A stretch of 64,000 bases of DNA from Euonymus europaeus (taxonomy: Eukaryota; Streptophyta; Magnoliopsida; Celastrales; Celastraceae). Under the pieces are notes generated by a model, which saw only the letters and a program-made list of their open reading frames with translations, searched no databases and was not told the DNA's origin. The stretch is from assembly GCA_963580455.1 (NCBI GenBank), contig OY756969.1, positions 20,184,760 through 20,248,759 on the forward strand, given 5' to 3'. Made by a program: the position numbers and the translations under genes. Position 1 is the first letter of the stretch. Each line of letters begins with the position of its first letter. Shown in pieces: positions 1 through 11,641 of this stretch.

Positions 1-417
1 AAGTCCAAAACAGTTCCATAAAAATAGATAGAACAACATAATATAATTTTTGGAAAAACAGTTCCAAAAATAGAAGATTTCCAAATACCAACAAACAACA
101 ATCCAATTCTAAATTACATAATAAACACCAAAAAATAGTTCCAAAACACAAACTACATAAAAAGAACCAGGTCCTTCATTATCGATTGGCCTTGGACTTC
201 ATCTCACCATTGCAAGGAATGCAATTGACCTATAAACAAAGTAATAATTTCAATGCTCCATTTAATTTGAAGTAACAAAATAACAGTGAAATCAATTCGA
301 AAACTCCCAATTCAAAACACTTCAAGAAACTCAAATCGAATTGTTAATTATTTTCAAAGCCAAATTGGAATTAGAAACCCAATTGGAAACACCTTCATCA
401 AAAATCCTAAATCAAAA
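1..417. other. AT-rich sequence, no gene seen
   Basis: The stretch is AT-rich with repeated short motifs around TTCCAAAA. No coding potential or element boundary was recognised. It ends at the 6 bp direct repeat that flanks the foldback element. Confidence 0.5.
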
Positions 418-423
418 ACATAC

Positions 424-952
424 CGATGATGCAGGAATTAGCCCATGGGCCTTCCATACATCACAGATCGAGGTCTGTCCTGGGCTAGGCCCCAACCTCC
501 ATGGACATGCCGGCCCAAGGAATTATCCAGGGTGTTGGCGCTATGGCTCGAACCCCTTAACCTGTTATGGCGGCCGACACCCACTACCACCAAGCTCATG
601 CACTTGGTGGTAGTGGGTGTCGGCCGCCATAACAGGTTACAGAGTTCGAGCCATAGCGCCAACACCCTGCCATAATTCCTCGGCGCGGGCCGGCATGTCC
701 ATGAAGGCAGCCCATGTGGCCATAGCCTGATGGGCTGTGAGGTTGGGCTCAGGCTTGCCATGTCAGGCCTCCAACCCAAAAGCTTGGTGGTAGTGGGTGT
801 CGGCCGCCATAACAGGCTAAGGGGTTCGAGCCATAGCGCCAACACCCTGGATAATTCCTTGGGCCGGCATGTCCATGGAGGTTGGGGCCTAGCCCAGGAC
901 AGGCCTCGATCCGTGATGTATGGAAGGCCCATGGGCTAATTCCTGCATCATC
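424..952. mobile_element. Foldback element with long terminal inverted repeats
   Basis: The left arm (about 425-597) is a near-perfect reverse complement of the right arm (about 781-952). A third, partial copy of the arm (about 603-712) lies in the loop in the same orientation as the right arm. The direct repeat ACATAC flanks the element at 418-423 and 953-958, which suggests a 6 bp target-site duplication. The element is much more GC-rich than its surroundings. Open frames on both strands simply mirror each other and are not genes. The superfamily is unknown; a non-autonomous foldback or Mutator-like element is possible. Confidence 0.75.
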
Positions 953-958
953 ACATAC

Positions 959-3900
959 AATTACTGCAAGTCAAAAACCACCGCCTCAAACGTTAAACAG
1001 AAAAGCAGACGAGAAAGCATATCTTTCTCAGCTTCTTTCCCAATTTGCAACAGTGATGGTGGTAGGCTTGAAATGAAATGAATCCTAGTTTTTTGTTTCT
1101 TCAATGCCTTAAAGCAGTGAGATTTTCATTAATTTTTTCTTTCCCTTAAATTTCATGTCACCTCAATTTTTTTTTAACAGAACATATGATGGAGGGCTAA
1201 TAGAGTTCGCTCACCAAAGTTGAGGGACTTTTTTAGCGCAATAAAGATATAAGTGCTAAAACAACCCTTTTTACAAAGTTGATGAGCTTTTGTCACACTT
1301 CCCAGTTCCCCCTACTATAATTTAAGGGCATCTCCAACGTGTACCGAAAATGGGTGCAAATATAACATATTTCCCTATTTTAACAAAAAATAAATAAATT
1401 AACGGATCATTATTTTAACATCATCCAAAATTTTAATATTTATCTAATCATATTTCTATTTGAACATCAAGTGGATATTTAAATATTTCACAAGAGGAAA
1501 GAGATAAGAGAATCTGGAGAACATTTATATTTTACAATTTTACAAGATGGAGGCTAATTTTCAAAATAAATTCCCTAATAAAACTTATATTAAGCTGTGT
1601 TTGGTAAAAAATGGTCTGCGCTATTTTATAAGTTAATGTATATGGTTGACCAAAAAAAACCTTAAACTATACGAGTTAGTTCACAGAGCATCATAGTTAT
1701 CTCCATTATAGTGGTTGGTAGTCAAACTATATAAGGCCCGTTTGGATTAGCAAATGCTACATATTAATGAAAATTGTTTGCAAAACCAAACACCCATTTC
1801 GGGTAGCATTTTGTGCAGCATTTTCAGTACATTTTTAGGATGCTTGTTTTTATAACATTTTCAGGATGCTTGTTTTTATAGCATTTTCGTAGCATTTTGA
1901 CTCAAAAAGACACATACATTTAGTATTTTTTTAAAAATTATAACTTTATTCAAAGTCATAATCTTTATTTTTATTTCACTATTTATTATTTTTTATCAAT
2001 ACTTTTGTTTGTAATTTGTCACAATGCTTCCAACAAAAATTTAAATCAAACGGCCACAACATTTCAAATAACATATATATCAATATTTTAAATAATATAT
2101 ATATTACAGTATTTAAAACAACATATATACTAATTTTGAAATGTCAATCCAAATGCACGTATAGAGAAATATCGAATGCTTTCGGAATCACGTACAATGT
2201 CATTGGTAATACATGTAACTTAACGTGTCTTTAGATCAAGGTATAATGGATGAGAAGATATGTTGCAGTTTATCACGATATGTTGGAAAGGGCAGAGATG
2301 GTCCGGCGTAGTGGGATTAGTGAGTAGTGACGGTGGTGACGGTGACGGTGACGGTGGGGTTTCACGGGAAAGACGAAAGTGGGACCAACCGAAAGAGACC
2401 GGCTGAACAAGGGCAAAGGCGACAGAGCAGTGATATTCTGACACGTGGATAAGTTTATCGTAGAGAGAAAATAAATGAGTGGCCGTTGGAAAGCGAGATT
2501 TTTTCATGGGGATGGATGGGATTGTGTGGATGGGATTGCTGTGGACTCCACTTTAAGAGATAGGAACGATTTGGATTTTGGATCTTCCATAAGCGAGGGC
2601 CCCACACCGGCTATAGAATTTAGGGGTGGCAAAAGAATAATATAAAATAATTTTCTTTTTGTAGTAAAATAGATGCGGTTCTGCATTTATTACATTTTTG
2701 TAGTACCATTTTTTAAAAAGATGATGAAAGCTACATATTATTAAGAATCGTTCGACATGTTGTAAATCTCTCTTATAGTATCATAAGAATTAATAAATCT
2801 AATATGGAAATATTTGTAACCAAATGAAAAAGTGAGATTAGTAAGTTTAGCAAGCAAATTAGGACTTTTGGGACCTGTTCTAAGGATAGAATGGTTCCAA
2901 TTAAACCAAACAACACCATGATTCATGAGTAATTTCTCGCTCAAACAAATAATCATAAGACACCAATTGCCTTAACCCAAAATGTTTGGGTGGAAAAAGT
3001 TACAAGAACATTGTATCATTTCCATTCCAAATATGCCTGAACCAATCTAGGTTTGGATAGCGAGGAGAGAAAGCAAGAGAAAAAGAAAAGGGAAAAACAT
3101 GATTTTCCATCACACGGGATTCCACAAGAACAATTCTAGATAATTTATTCAGTCACACAAAATACAGAATCTATCATTTTCACCAAATTATAAGGACAAA
3201 TTTGATGTGTGATTTTTTCTTCTTCAACAATGGGCGCCAATTGCCTGTAAAAGTAAAACATAATGCAAATATGATATGAGGAACCAATTGTACCTGTTGG
3301 TCCTGTTCCAATGAATTATAAGGGTTTTGGGGGTAGTCGAATGGAAAAGGATGTACGAGACCAGAAGAGGAAATGAAGCTCAATACAGTCGAGATGTAGA
3401 TAAGAATTATGATTTAGCATTCTCGAGAAGAGATGGAGAATCACGAATATGTGCACAAATTTGGGTAGTTCCTGTTCGGAGGAGATGCATGAGAGAGAGG
3501 AGGAGTGGCAGATCGAGATACATGAGAGAGAGGAGGAGTTTGAGGAGAGAGAAACAATTTGTAAAAAATGAGATTAAAAGACAAAAAAAACAAAAAAATG
3601 ACGTCACCTTTGTCCGTTGAATTAATCCAACAGAAAAATGTGAATCTCGAATGCAAATTTATATCTGGGATATCGGGTGTGAGCACCACTATATATATAT
3701 ATATATATCAAGGAAATCTTTTGCTGCTGAAATTCAACTTGGTTTAATTAATATACCAAGTTCTAAGTTTCTAATATTGTTTATGTTTTATCGATAATGG
3801 AATTATGAAGTGGTAGTATGAAACTTTTGATAAACTCTTGGAAATAGAGATAAAAATAAAATAAGTTTGATTGGAGTCAATAAATACAAGAAGTTTTTTT

Positions 3901-4691
3901 CTTGTCCGAAAAATTTGTGTAGATTATGTAATTCGGGCCATTCAGGATAAATGGGCCGGGCCGCCTGCAAATCTCCTGGCCCTGCTCGCTTACTACTCAA
4001 GGGTCCAGCCTGACGAGTCGGGCTTTTTGACTGGCCTGACCTTTTTGTAAATAAAAATTTAGAAGAGTTGAGTTGGCCCGTTGGATATCTTAAACTTTTT
4101 TTTTAATGTCTTGTTTGATATGTATTTAATTTTTATTTAAGATAAAAAAAAATATCGTCGAATTTATAAAAATATTCAAAATTAAAATATAAGCCAAAGA
4201 ACTAGAGATCGTTAAACAATACACTCGAGCCACCAAACCTGGTGAGATATAATAACCAAACATAAAAACTTGTCTCATCCCAAAGCCTCGTAACGTTAAG
4301 TAAAACTAAAGCCATAATCACTAAGCCACAATATTACCCTAATACATGAGGTATTTATTTCCCTCACTAATTTTAAAAAAACTTCAATTTTCTTAAAACT
4401 GGTCCGGGCCAGGCACGGGTCGCTATTTGTAACGGGCCGAGAACCCGACTCAGCCCGTTTTCCTATATTGGGCCGTTAACAGAGTATGTCTCGGCCTCTC
4501 GGGTAATTGACAGTATTTCAGATGCATACAACATTGCAAATTGAGCCGCCGCCACAAATTCTAAGGACATTCTATCTCCAAACAGTGGACACCACAAATT
4601 CTGCACTGAAAATCTTCTTCTCCCCGACATTTGACAGTTGCTCTCTTATCTCTGAAGAAGAGGAGAAAAGAGCAAGCATTGGAGGAAAGTA
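959..4691. other. Intergenic region upstream of the UGT
   Basis: No gene was recognised. About 1734-2170 has ends that read CGTTTGGATT-like inward from both sides, plus a short tandem duplication near 1835-1895, so it may be a decayed MITE. A GGTGAC-type hexamer repeat lies at about 2329-2357 and a (TA)n run at 3690-3708. Segments rich in GGGCC at about 3935-4030 and 4400-4480 look unlike the AT-rich flanks and may be the ends of an old element, but no TSD was found. Confidence 0.4.
3690..3708. repeat. (TA)n microsatellite
   Basis: Uninterrupted TA dinucleotides, seen directly. Confidence 0.9.
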
Positions 4692-6067
4692 ATGGAGAAG
4701 GAACAAAGAGAAGCAAGTAAAACTCATGTCCTTGTAGTTCCTTTCCCCTTACAAGGACACATAAACCCAATGATCCAACTCTCCAAACGCTTAGCCTCAA
4801 AGGGTCTGAAGGTCACACTTGTCTCCACAAGCTCCACTGGCATTTCCATGGAAGGTCAAGAAGCTGATTCTCTTGTTGAGATCGCCTTCATTTCTGATGG
4901 ATACGACAAAGGCAAAGCAGAAACAATGGATGAAGCATTCAAGCGTATCGAAACTGAGACTTCATTAAGCTTAGCCAAGCTCATTGAGAATTTGAAGACA
5001 ACTGAAAATCCTGCTAAGTTTTTGATATATGACTCGATTATGCCATGGGTGATGAACGTGGCTCTAAGTCAAGGCCTTGAAGGAGCTCCATTTTTCACCC
5101 AATCTTGCGCAGCTACGACAATATATTTTCATGTCCATCAGGGGACATTGAAGCTTCCTCTCCCTCTGGAGGAGACTCGAGTGCTACTGCCTGGAATGCC
5201 AGAGTTTAGGTCCAATGACCTACCATCATTAGTTTATGATCCATGTTCATATCCAGCCCTCTACAAGCTTCTACTAGGCCAGTTATTGAATCTCCAGAAG
5301 GCCAGTTTCCTCTTATGGAACACTTTCGATGGGTTGGAAGCGATGTAGTTAACTGGATGGCAAGGCAATGGCCAATTAGGCCCGTAGGACCAACAATTCC
5401 ATCGTTTTACTTGGACAAACGGCTAGAAGACGACATAGATTATGGCCTCAACTTGTTCAAGCCAAACTCCGACTCTTGCTTGAAGTGGCTGGACTCCAAC
5501 GGAATTGGCTCGGTTGTTTATGTATCATTCGGAAGCCTAGCTACAATGGGAGCGGAGCAAATGGAAGAATTAGCTTGGGGTTTGAAGAACAGCAATATCA
5601 ACTTCTTATGGGTAGTCAGAGAATCAGAAGAGGAAAAACTCCCAACTGGTTTCCGAGAAGAGATAACTGAGAGGGGTCTTGTAGTGACTTGGAGCCCTCA
5701 ATTACAAGTTTTGGCTCACAAGTCCGTAGGGTGCTTCGTGACTCACGGCGGGTGGAACTCTGTGGTTGAGGCACTAAGCTTGGGAGTGCCAATGGTGGCA
5801 ATGCCACAGTGGGTGGATCAACCGATCAATGCAAAGTTTGTCGTGGATGTGTGGCAGGTTGGGGTGGGTGTTCAGGTAAATGAAAAAGGGTTGGTCGAAA
5901 AGGAAGAGATAGCACGATGTATAAAGGAAGTCATGGAAGGTGAGAGAAGCAATGAGATCAAAAGAAACTCCCACGGGATAAAGGAGATGGCCAGAAAGGC
6001 AGCACACAAAGAAGGAAGCTCGGACAAGAATATTGAGGAATTTGTAAGAAAACTCATTCACAACTAG
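4692..6067 (+). pseudogene. UGT74-like UDP-glucosyltransferase, one-base frameshift
   Basis: Family-1 glycosyltransferases move glucose from UDP-glucose to small acceptors in the cytosol. The first frame (4692-5348) starts MEKEQREASK and holds the expected N-terminal catalytic His23 (PFPLQGH) and Asp114 (FLIYDS). It then reaches WNTFDGLEAM and stops at TAG 5346-5348. The family sequence resumes at once in the next frame (DVVNWMARQW, from about 5344) and runs to TAG 6065-6067. The 44-residue PSPG sugar-donor box is at 5690-5821 and ends in Gln, which is typical of UDP-glucose users. The two frames add up to about 458 residues, normal for the family. The frame change equals one missing base near 5340-5344, with no splice-like sites there. 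The PSPG box has HGGWNS where HCGWNS is usual. Either a recent pseudogene or a base-calling error; the acceptor cannot be predicted. Confidence 0.9.
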
Positions 6068-6167
6068 CTTGAAGATGCAATTAAGCAAAAACTAAGGGAA
6101 ATTTCGTAATTGTAGGCATATGTAATTCAGCAGCAGATCTATATTTCCAACATCCTTTACACCTTGT

Positions 6168-6500
6168 CACTACTACAATAATAACATGTAATGCGGCCTT
6201 GGCCGTTGAAAAAGAGACAAATAACCATTAAAAAAGGTTTTTCAACAGTTTTATATCTGTCAATAAGTGTTGATAAATGTCTTGCAGGTAAAACTATTTT
6301 CAACGGTTAGTGACCGTTAAAAATAGTTTTTTATCATTTTCAACGTACTACAACCACGTACTACAACGGTTGAAAAAAGATTCAAATATTTTAAATGAAA
6401 ATTTGCAATTCCAACGGTTTGTTCGTTGAAAAATGTATTATATAATAATTTTCTATAAATTCAGTTTCTATGTATCTAGCCGTTGAAAATTGGAACAATT
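6168..6500. mobile_element. CACTA-like terminus with subterminal repeats
   Basis: The sequence CACTACTACAATAATA starts at 6168, 100 bp after the UGT stop. It is followed by many copies, in both orientations, of CAACGGT / CCGTTGAAAA-like motifs to about 6490. A CACTA end with dense subterminal repeats is the usual signature of the CACTA superfamily. No matching opposite end was found, so this is probably a truncated element. Confidence 0.45.
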
Positions 6501-8838
6501 ATTTTTTAAATTAAATTATTTTTAAAATTTTGAGGCAAATAATATGGTGTTTTTGAACTTTGAAGTTGTAAATTGGTAAATGATAAAATAGAAGAAAAAA
6601 TGGTAATTCAATGTGTCTAATTAATTGCAAATTAAATTAAAAAAGTAATAATATGTTTAGAAATAATAATTCTATGTACAACCAGTCACTCCTACGTACA
6701 AAATGTAAACATCTACTCCACTATGCAGCCATTGCTGGAAACAAAAATGTGCATCTGCTCTACCCCTCTATCCCAAAAATATACCAACAAGGTAGCAACA
6801 TAAGCAATAAAGAGCAGCAGCTTTTGGGCCTCATCTCAAACTTGGGTATCATATCTTTAAATCCAGTATCAACTCTTGAATATCTAAAGATTGTCCTTTT
6901 CTATAAATTGGGTAGAAAATTATTAGTGAGGCCACTTTCTAAGTTCACAGAAGTTTTATAATTTTGTGTAATCTACTTTCAAAATATAAGAGGAAACTGG
7001 AGTTGGAAGTTAAAACTGAGCATTGAAGGTGATGTTCATATAAGAAACACTCAGTTGAGTGATTTTGATGACTATATATAACTTACTTGAATGTTCAATT
7101 TGAGAAACTGGCTGCACTAGCTTTGCTTTGTCAGGCGAGATTTTTGACAACTTTATCACACCAAATCCAGCAACCTTCAACTGACCTCCACTGGACCACT
7201 ACCCAGCAAAATATTTCTGGCACCTTACCAAAATTTCAAATATAATTAAAAACAGTTCATTTGAAATGAATTTAGGTAAAAGCACAAAGTGAATCAGATC
7301 AACATTTGCATTTTAATTATTTACTTTGGCCTTAAATCACAGTGAAGATAATTCAAGCCCCTGAAAACAAGAAGTTTACCAAAGTCTCTTTAGGAAGTTA
7401 AAATCAGTAGACTTCTGCCAGAAACCCGAAATAGAGCTGCTAGAACTTCAAAAAATCCTTAGGATGACTCTACATGCAAATTGAAAGAACTATAAGCACG
7501 CCTAGAAAATCAGAGGCGTCTTTAGAAACCATGCATGGAATTTTTAGTCCATACTCAAGCAGAAATAAAGCTAAAGATTCGAGAAACTGCACATTCGTGA
7601 CAATCATGGACGAATTGCTACAGATAATAGGCTGGTCTCAGCTGGGAATCCATGATAACCCGGTGAGAAATTAATTAATTGTCTACTATTTTTAAGTATA
7701 TAATCAGCAGATAATCTTTGATGCTTTTTTTTATCTGATCATGAAGTATAACATTGTCTAACTTCTGGGACTGTTAAGTGTAGATGGATTATGAATACGC
7801 TGGACCCTAAAATATACAATCAATGAAATGTCGTAAAAGGCATTCGACAAACAAGGCAAACGCACTGTGTCGAACAGAAAAAGACTATTGGAGTAAGCTA
7901 ATTAGAGCTTACTAGTTCAATGACGGGGAGAAGATTTATAATGAGAGAAGCAAAATGGGGATTTTAGAAAGAGAAGTGGAGCAAGATAATGACCGAGAGG
8001 TTTCAAGAGGCTTGAATTACTCATATTTATAGCGTTCAACTCACGTGCTTGGCATGTGAATTGTGTAAGCTGTCAAGTGTTAAGCTCGTATTGGGCAGGT
8101 TGCACTAATTTAACATATTTCAAGTGCTGTTTTTATTGATGCCCAACCTGTGGGTTTTACAGGGCTCGATAGACACTCACTGACCATGTATGTCATACAG
8201 ACCTCAATGAGCTTTTGTGTCGTTGGGACAAGTAGGTCTTTAATGATGAAAGAGTAATGTGGACCTCATTCTATGGGACGCACAAGACTTAAAATGGTGA
8301 ATGAGTCTGTGGGCCTTGGTAAACGGAAGAGCTATGTGAGCCTCAATCCAATGGGGGCACACAACCCTCAATGTCGCACAGGCTCACAAGCTTGAAGTGG
8401 GCTCACAAGCCTTAATGTCGTATGGGCTCACCAGCATGTATGTTTTACGGAACATATAAACATAAGAACCTCTAAATCATAAGAATACGGTTTTTTGCCC
8501 ATACAGCTACTAACACAACTTTGAGAAGCTTTATCCTGTTTCTTTGTTTGCTGAACAAACTAATTGACTCTAGATTATACTTTTCCCTTCTATATTGGAC
8601 CCAGAGGTATAAGTGGGTGAAAGACCACGTTTAGTGCTGATGGAAAACTGATACGGATAATGTTACTCTTGATTGTAGGAAGATTAAATCAAATTGTTTA
8701 TTTAGATGTATGATCATTTTTTAAAGACAGTAATGACTGTCATAATAAGATACAAATAAATCCACAAATGAGGTTCAAATGCACCCAAAGAAGAAATGTA
8801 AGCAGCAATCATCTAGTTAAAGTGATTTTTCAAGGAGA
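6501..8838. other. Intergenic region
   Basis: No recognisable gene. A 102-codon frame at 6653-6961 has no motif known to me. About 8160-8460 contains repeated phrases such as GGGCTCACAAGC and CTTAATGTCGTATGGGCTCAC, probably remnants of a transposon. Sequence directly before 8839 is the target flank of the Mutator-like element. Confidence 0.4.
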
Positions 8839-9063
8839 GTTAAAATAGAGAAGTTCTAAACATACATAGAAAAAACATACATAATAATACATAATTGATG
8901 TGGCATGCCACTTAGGCAAGTTGACTAGATTTTTTTTTTAAAAAAATGGAAGCCTAAAAAATTTGAAAAAACATGTGATAGATCCTAATTTTTTTTTTCA
9001 AAAAAATTGCATTTTAAAATTCAAAATATTTTATACATATCTATTCCAATTCTCTCTCTATCA

Positions 9064-9095
9064 AACACACACACACACTCTCTCTCTCTCTCTCT
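9064..9095. repeat. (CA)n(CT)n microsatellite
   Basis: CA repeats run directly into CT repeats. It lies inside the Mutator-like element. Confidence 0.9.
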
Positions 9096-9374
9096 GTTGC
9101 TCCCTCCCTCTACAAAGCAAGCCAACGTCGGAATCTGATAGTCGTTTTTACTGAAAAATTGTCAGATTTGATGCGCCTCAACTCAAGGACTCGAATAGTG
9201 GTGGCGTTGCATGAAGATGTCGCCGGAGTTGCTCGAATCGGCCACTTTAATCTCACGGCAGCTTTTTCGGCTATTTTAGAGGCTATTACCAATGGGTGAT
9301 ATGAGTTTCGTTGTTTGAAGCTTGAGATCATTTTTGGAGGTGGTGACACGGTGGCTGAACAGCGATACTCAAAA

Positions 9375-9460
9375 GTTGTAAGTGACAATGTAATACGCCA
9401 CTTTGACAGGGTAATAAAATATTGTGACAGGGTAATACGACACTGTGACAGTGTTCTATC
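9375..9460. repeat. Short minisatellite, about 24 bp unit
   Basis: Three to four degenerate copies of a unit like GTGACAGGGTAATACGACACT. Inside the Mutator-like element. Confidence 0.6.
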
Positions 9461-9799
9461 TAATTTTTGAGATTTCTTATCGATTTTCAATTTTTTGACT
9501 GAAAAATGGTTAGGTCAAAAGCTTCTCAACTCAAGGACTCGAATGGTGGTGACAATGCACAAAGATGTTGCTTGAGTTGCTGCAATCTCCACTTTTTTTT
9601 CTTGCGATGGATGCCATCTTTTTTCAAGAGGTTGTTGAAGGTGGTTGTCATGTGGATTCGGTTGTTCAGAGCTTATTTTTGAGATTTATTATCAATTTTC
9701 AATTTTTTGAGACTGGTTGTGTTGTGATTGGTGTTTGGACGACAAAGTTTTATCCCTGATCCGTGAATGAGAGATTATGTAGCATGTCAGCACTTGTGC

Positions 9800-10815
9800 T
9801 GTTTCACATTGTTCGATTTTGTAATTACATTGCTTTCATTTTTATTAAATTGTTTGTACGTTTTTATTACATTGTTCATGATGAACATTATAATTAAATA
9901 ATCATTTTAGATGTTTTCTTTTAATCTGTCACTTACAATTAAACGGTCATTTGATATGTTTTATCTTTATCTGTGAAATATATCGTGTTTCAAACGATTT
10001 GCACAATTTATTTTTAGCATAAAAAAATAATAGCTAAAAAAACATAAAAACAAGTGAGGAAACATCATAATGAGATAAAGTAGCACCAAAAAACAACTTA
10101 ATGAATACAGTGTAATAAGACAAGACCATGCAAGACACTGTGACACAAGATAAACATTGTAACTCGAAACTCTGTTTTGGTTACTGGATGAAATATGATG
10201 TTAGTTTATATATTGTAATTACATTATTTTATTGTTGAATTACATACTATATGTGTCTTATTACATTGTTTAGTCCTTTAATTACAATGTTCAGCTTTAT
10301 TCGATTGTTACACTGTTTGACATTATTCGACTTTGTAATTACATTGTTTTCATTTTTATTACATTGTTTTAACATTTGTTACATTATTTATGATAAACAT
10401 TATAATTAAATGATCATTTTATATGTTTTCTTTTAATCTGTCACTTACAATTAAAAGGTTATTTTATATGTTTTATCTTTATCTGTGAAATACATTGTAA
10501 TTCAAATGATTTGCACAATTTATTTTTAACATTGCAAAAATAATAGCTAAAAAAACATAAAATAAGTGAGGAAACATCATAATGAAAAGAAAGTAGCACA
10601 AAAAAATAACTTAATGAATACAGTGTGATAAGACAAGGCCATAGAAGACACTATGACACAAGATAAACATTATAACTCGAAATTTATTTTTGGTACTGGA
10701 TGAAATATGATGTCTGTTTACATAGTCTTACATTGTAATTACATTGTTTTATTGTTGAACTACATGCTATATGTGTCTTATTACATCGTCCAGTCCTTTA
10801 ATTACATTATTTTGT
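9800..10815. repeat. Tandem duplication of about 510 bp
   Basis: Roughly 9800-10305 and 10312-10815 are similar along their whole length with an offset near 512 bp. Both carry, in order, TTAATCTGTCACTTACAATT, GATTTGCACAATTTATTTTTA, GTGAGGAAACATCATAATGA and ACTGGATGAAATATGATGT. They differ at scattered sites, so the duplication is not recent. Confidence 0.85.
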
Positions 10816-11504
10816 CCACTTTTCGAAGAATATCTAGATCACTCAATACGGTTCACAGTATCTTGCTGGCTCAAAATCTCAAATCAGAATCGCAAATTCT
10901 GGTCAGTTAAAAGCTCGGTCAAACGGAGTAAGAAGGGTGCGTATTCTGGTCCAATACGGGTCATCGACCTCCGAAGAGTATTTTTTCCATTCAAGGGGGG
11001 GAATCGGTGTCTATCGTCGAGGCGAACTCAATGGCGATGGTGATGCATTGATCCATCGTCGATGTTTGTCAAATCTGACAATTGTCTTCGTTGTGGCAGC
11101 GATCTTCTGAGCTCGATTCCGGCGACTATGGTGGACGAAACATGTCAAGAGGTATCCAATTTTTCTCCTCGTTATCTTATGATTCATTTCAAACCAGTCG
11201 CATCGCAAATGGTGGCCGGACACAAAAGTCCATTGACGAAAAGTGAGATAAATAGATGATACTGAGGAGAGAGAACATGACACATAAGAGAAAAAAATAT
11301 ATATATTTAGAAAGTAGTGTAACAAATGGACAGGAGAAACACATTAATCAACACATTAATCAGGAGAGATGAGTGATAACTTTTTGTTGTCTCTTATTAT
11401 TTTATTTTAATGAATCTAGTTGGCATACTTACGTGGCATGACAGATAGATTATATCACGTAATGTATTTAGGATTTATGTATATTTGGATCTTCCGTTAA
11501 AATA

Positions 11505-11641
11505 TCAAATTTTCATTATTGATGGTGGGTCCGCCCATAAAATCCATTAACCCAGCGTCATTTTTTTAAATCTACTGCGTTTTCGTTTTTCATTTCAGTT
11601 TCTTCTTCCACTTCGTACTCCCGCTCCTAGCCCTCGCAGTC
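11505..11641 (+). promoter_or_regulatory. Short 5' region of the AHAS small-subunit gene
   Basis: Only 137 bp separate the TSD of the Mutator-like element from the AHAS start codon. This stretch must hold the 5' UTR and perhaps part of the core promoter. A pyrimidine-rich tract (TTCTTCTTCCACTTC) lies about 40 bp before the ATG, common in plant leaders. No sure TATA box was seen. Confidence 0.35.

Larger units (their letters stand above)
8848..11495. mobile_element. Non-autonomous Mutator-like element (2.65 kb)
   Basis: The 9 bp sequence GTTAAAATA occurs at 8839-8847 and 11496-11504, a TSD length typical of Mutator-like elements. The ends are imperfect inverted repeats (GAGAAGTTCTAAACATACAT against GGAAGATCCAAATATACAT) that continue for roughly 90 bp and share a TGTGGCATGCCAC-like block. 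No transposase was recognised. Inside are two similar stretches near 9170-9250 and 9515-9590 (both contain CAACTCAAGGACTCGAAT), a tandem repeat of about 510 bp, and low-GC filler. Captured gene pieces are possible but none was identified. Confidence 0.8.

Noticed and set aside
438..939. Several open frames on both strands with the same peptide
   Set aside because: They are mirror images created by the inverted repeat. They have no start context or homology that I can recognise.
5243..5475. An intron instead of a frameshift in the UGT
   Set aside because: The conserved protein continues without any gap, and there is no GT-AG pair at the frame change. A one-base loss explains it fully.
5774..6088. 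Minus-strand frames over the UGT
   Set aside because: They are antisense shadows of the conserved glycosyltransferase domain.
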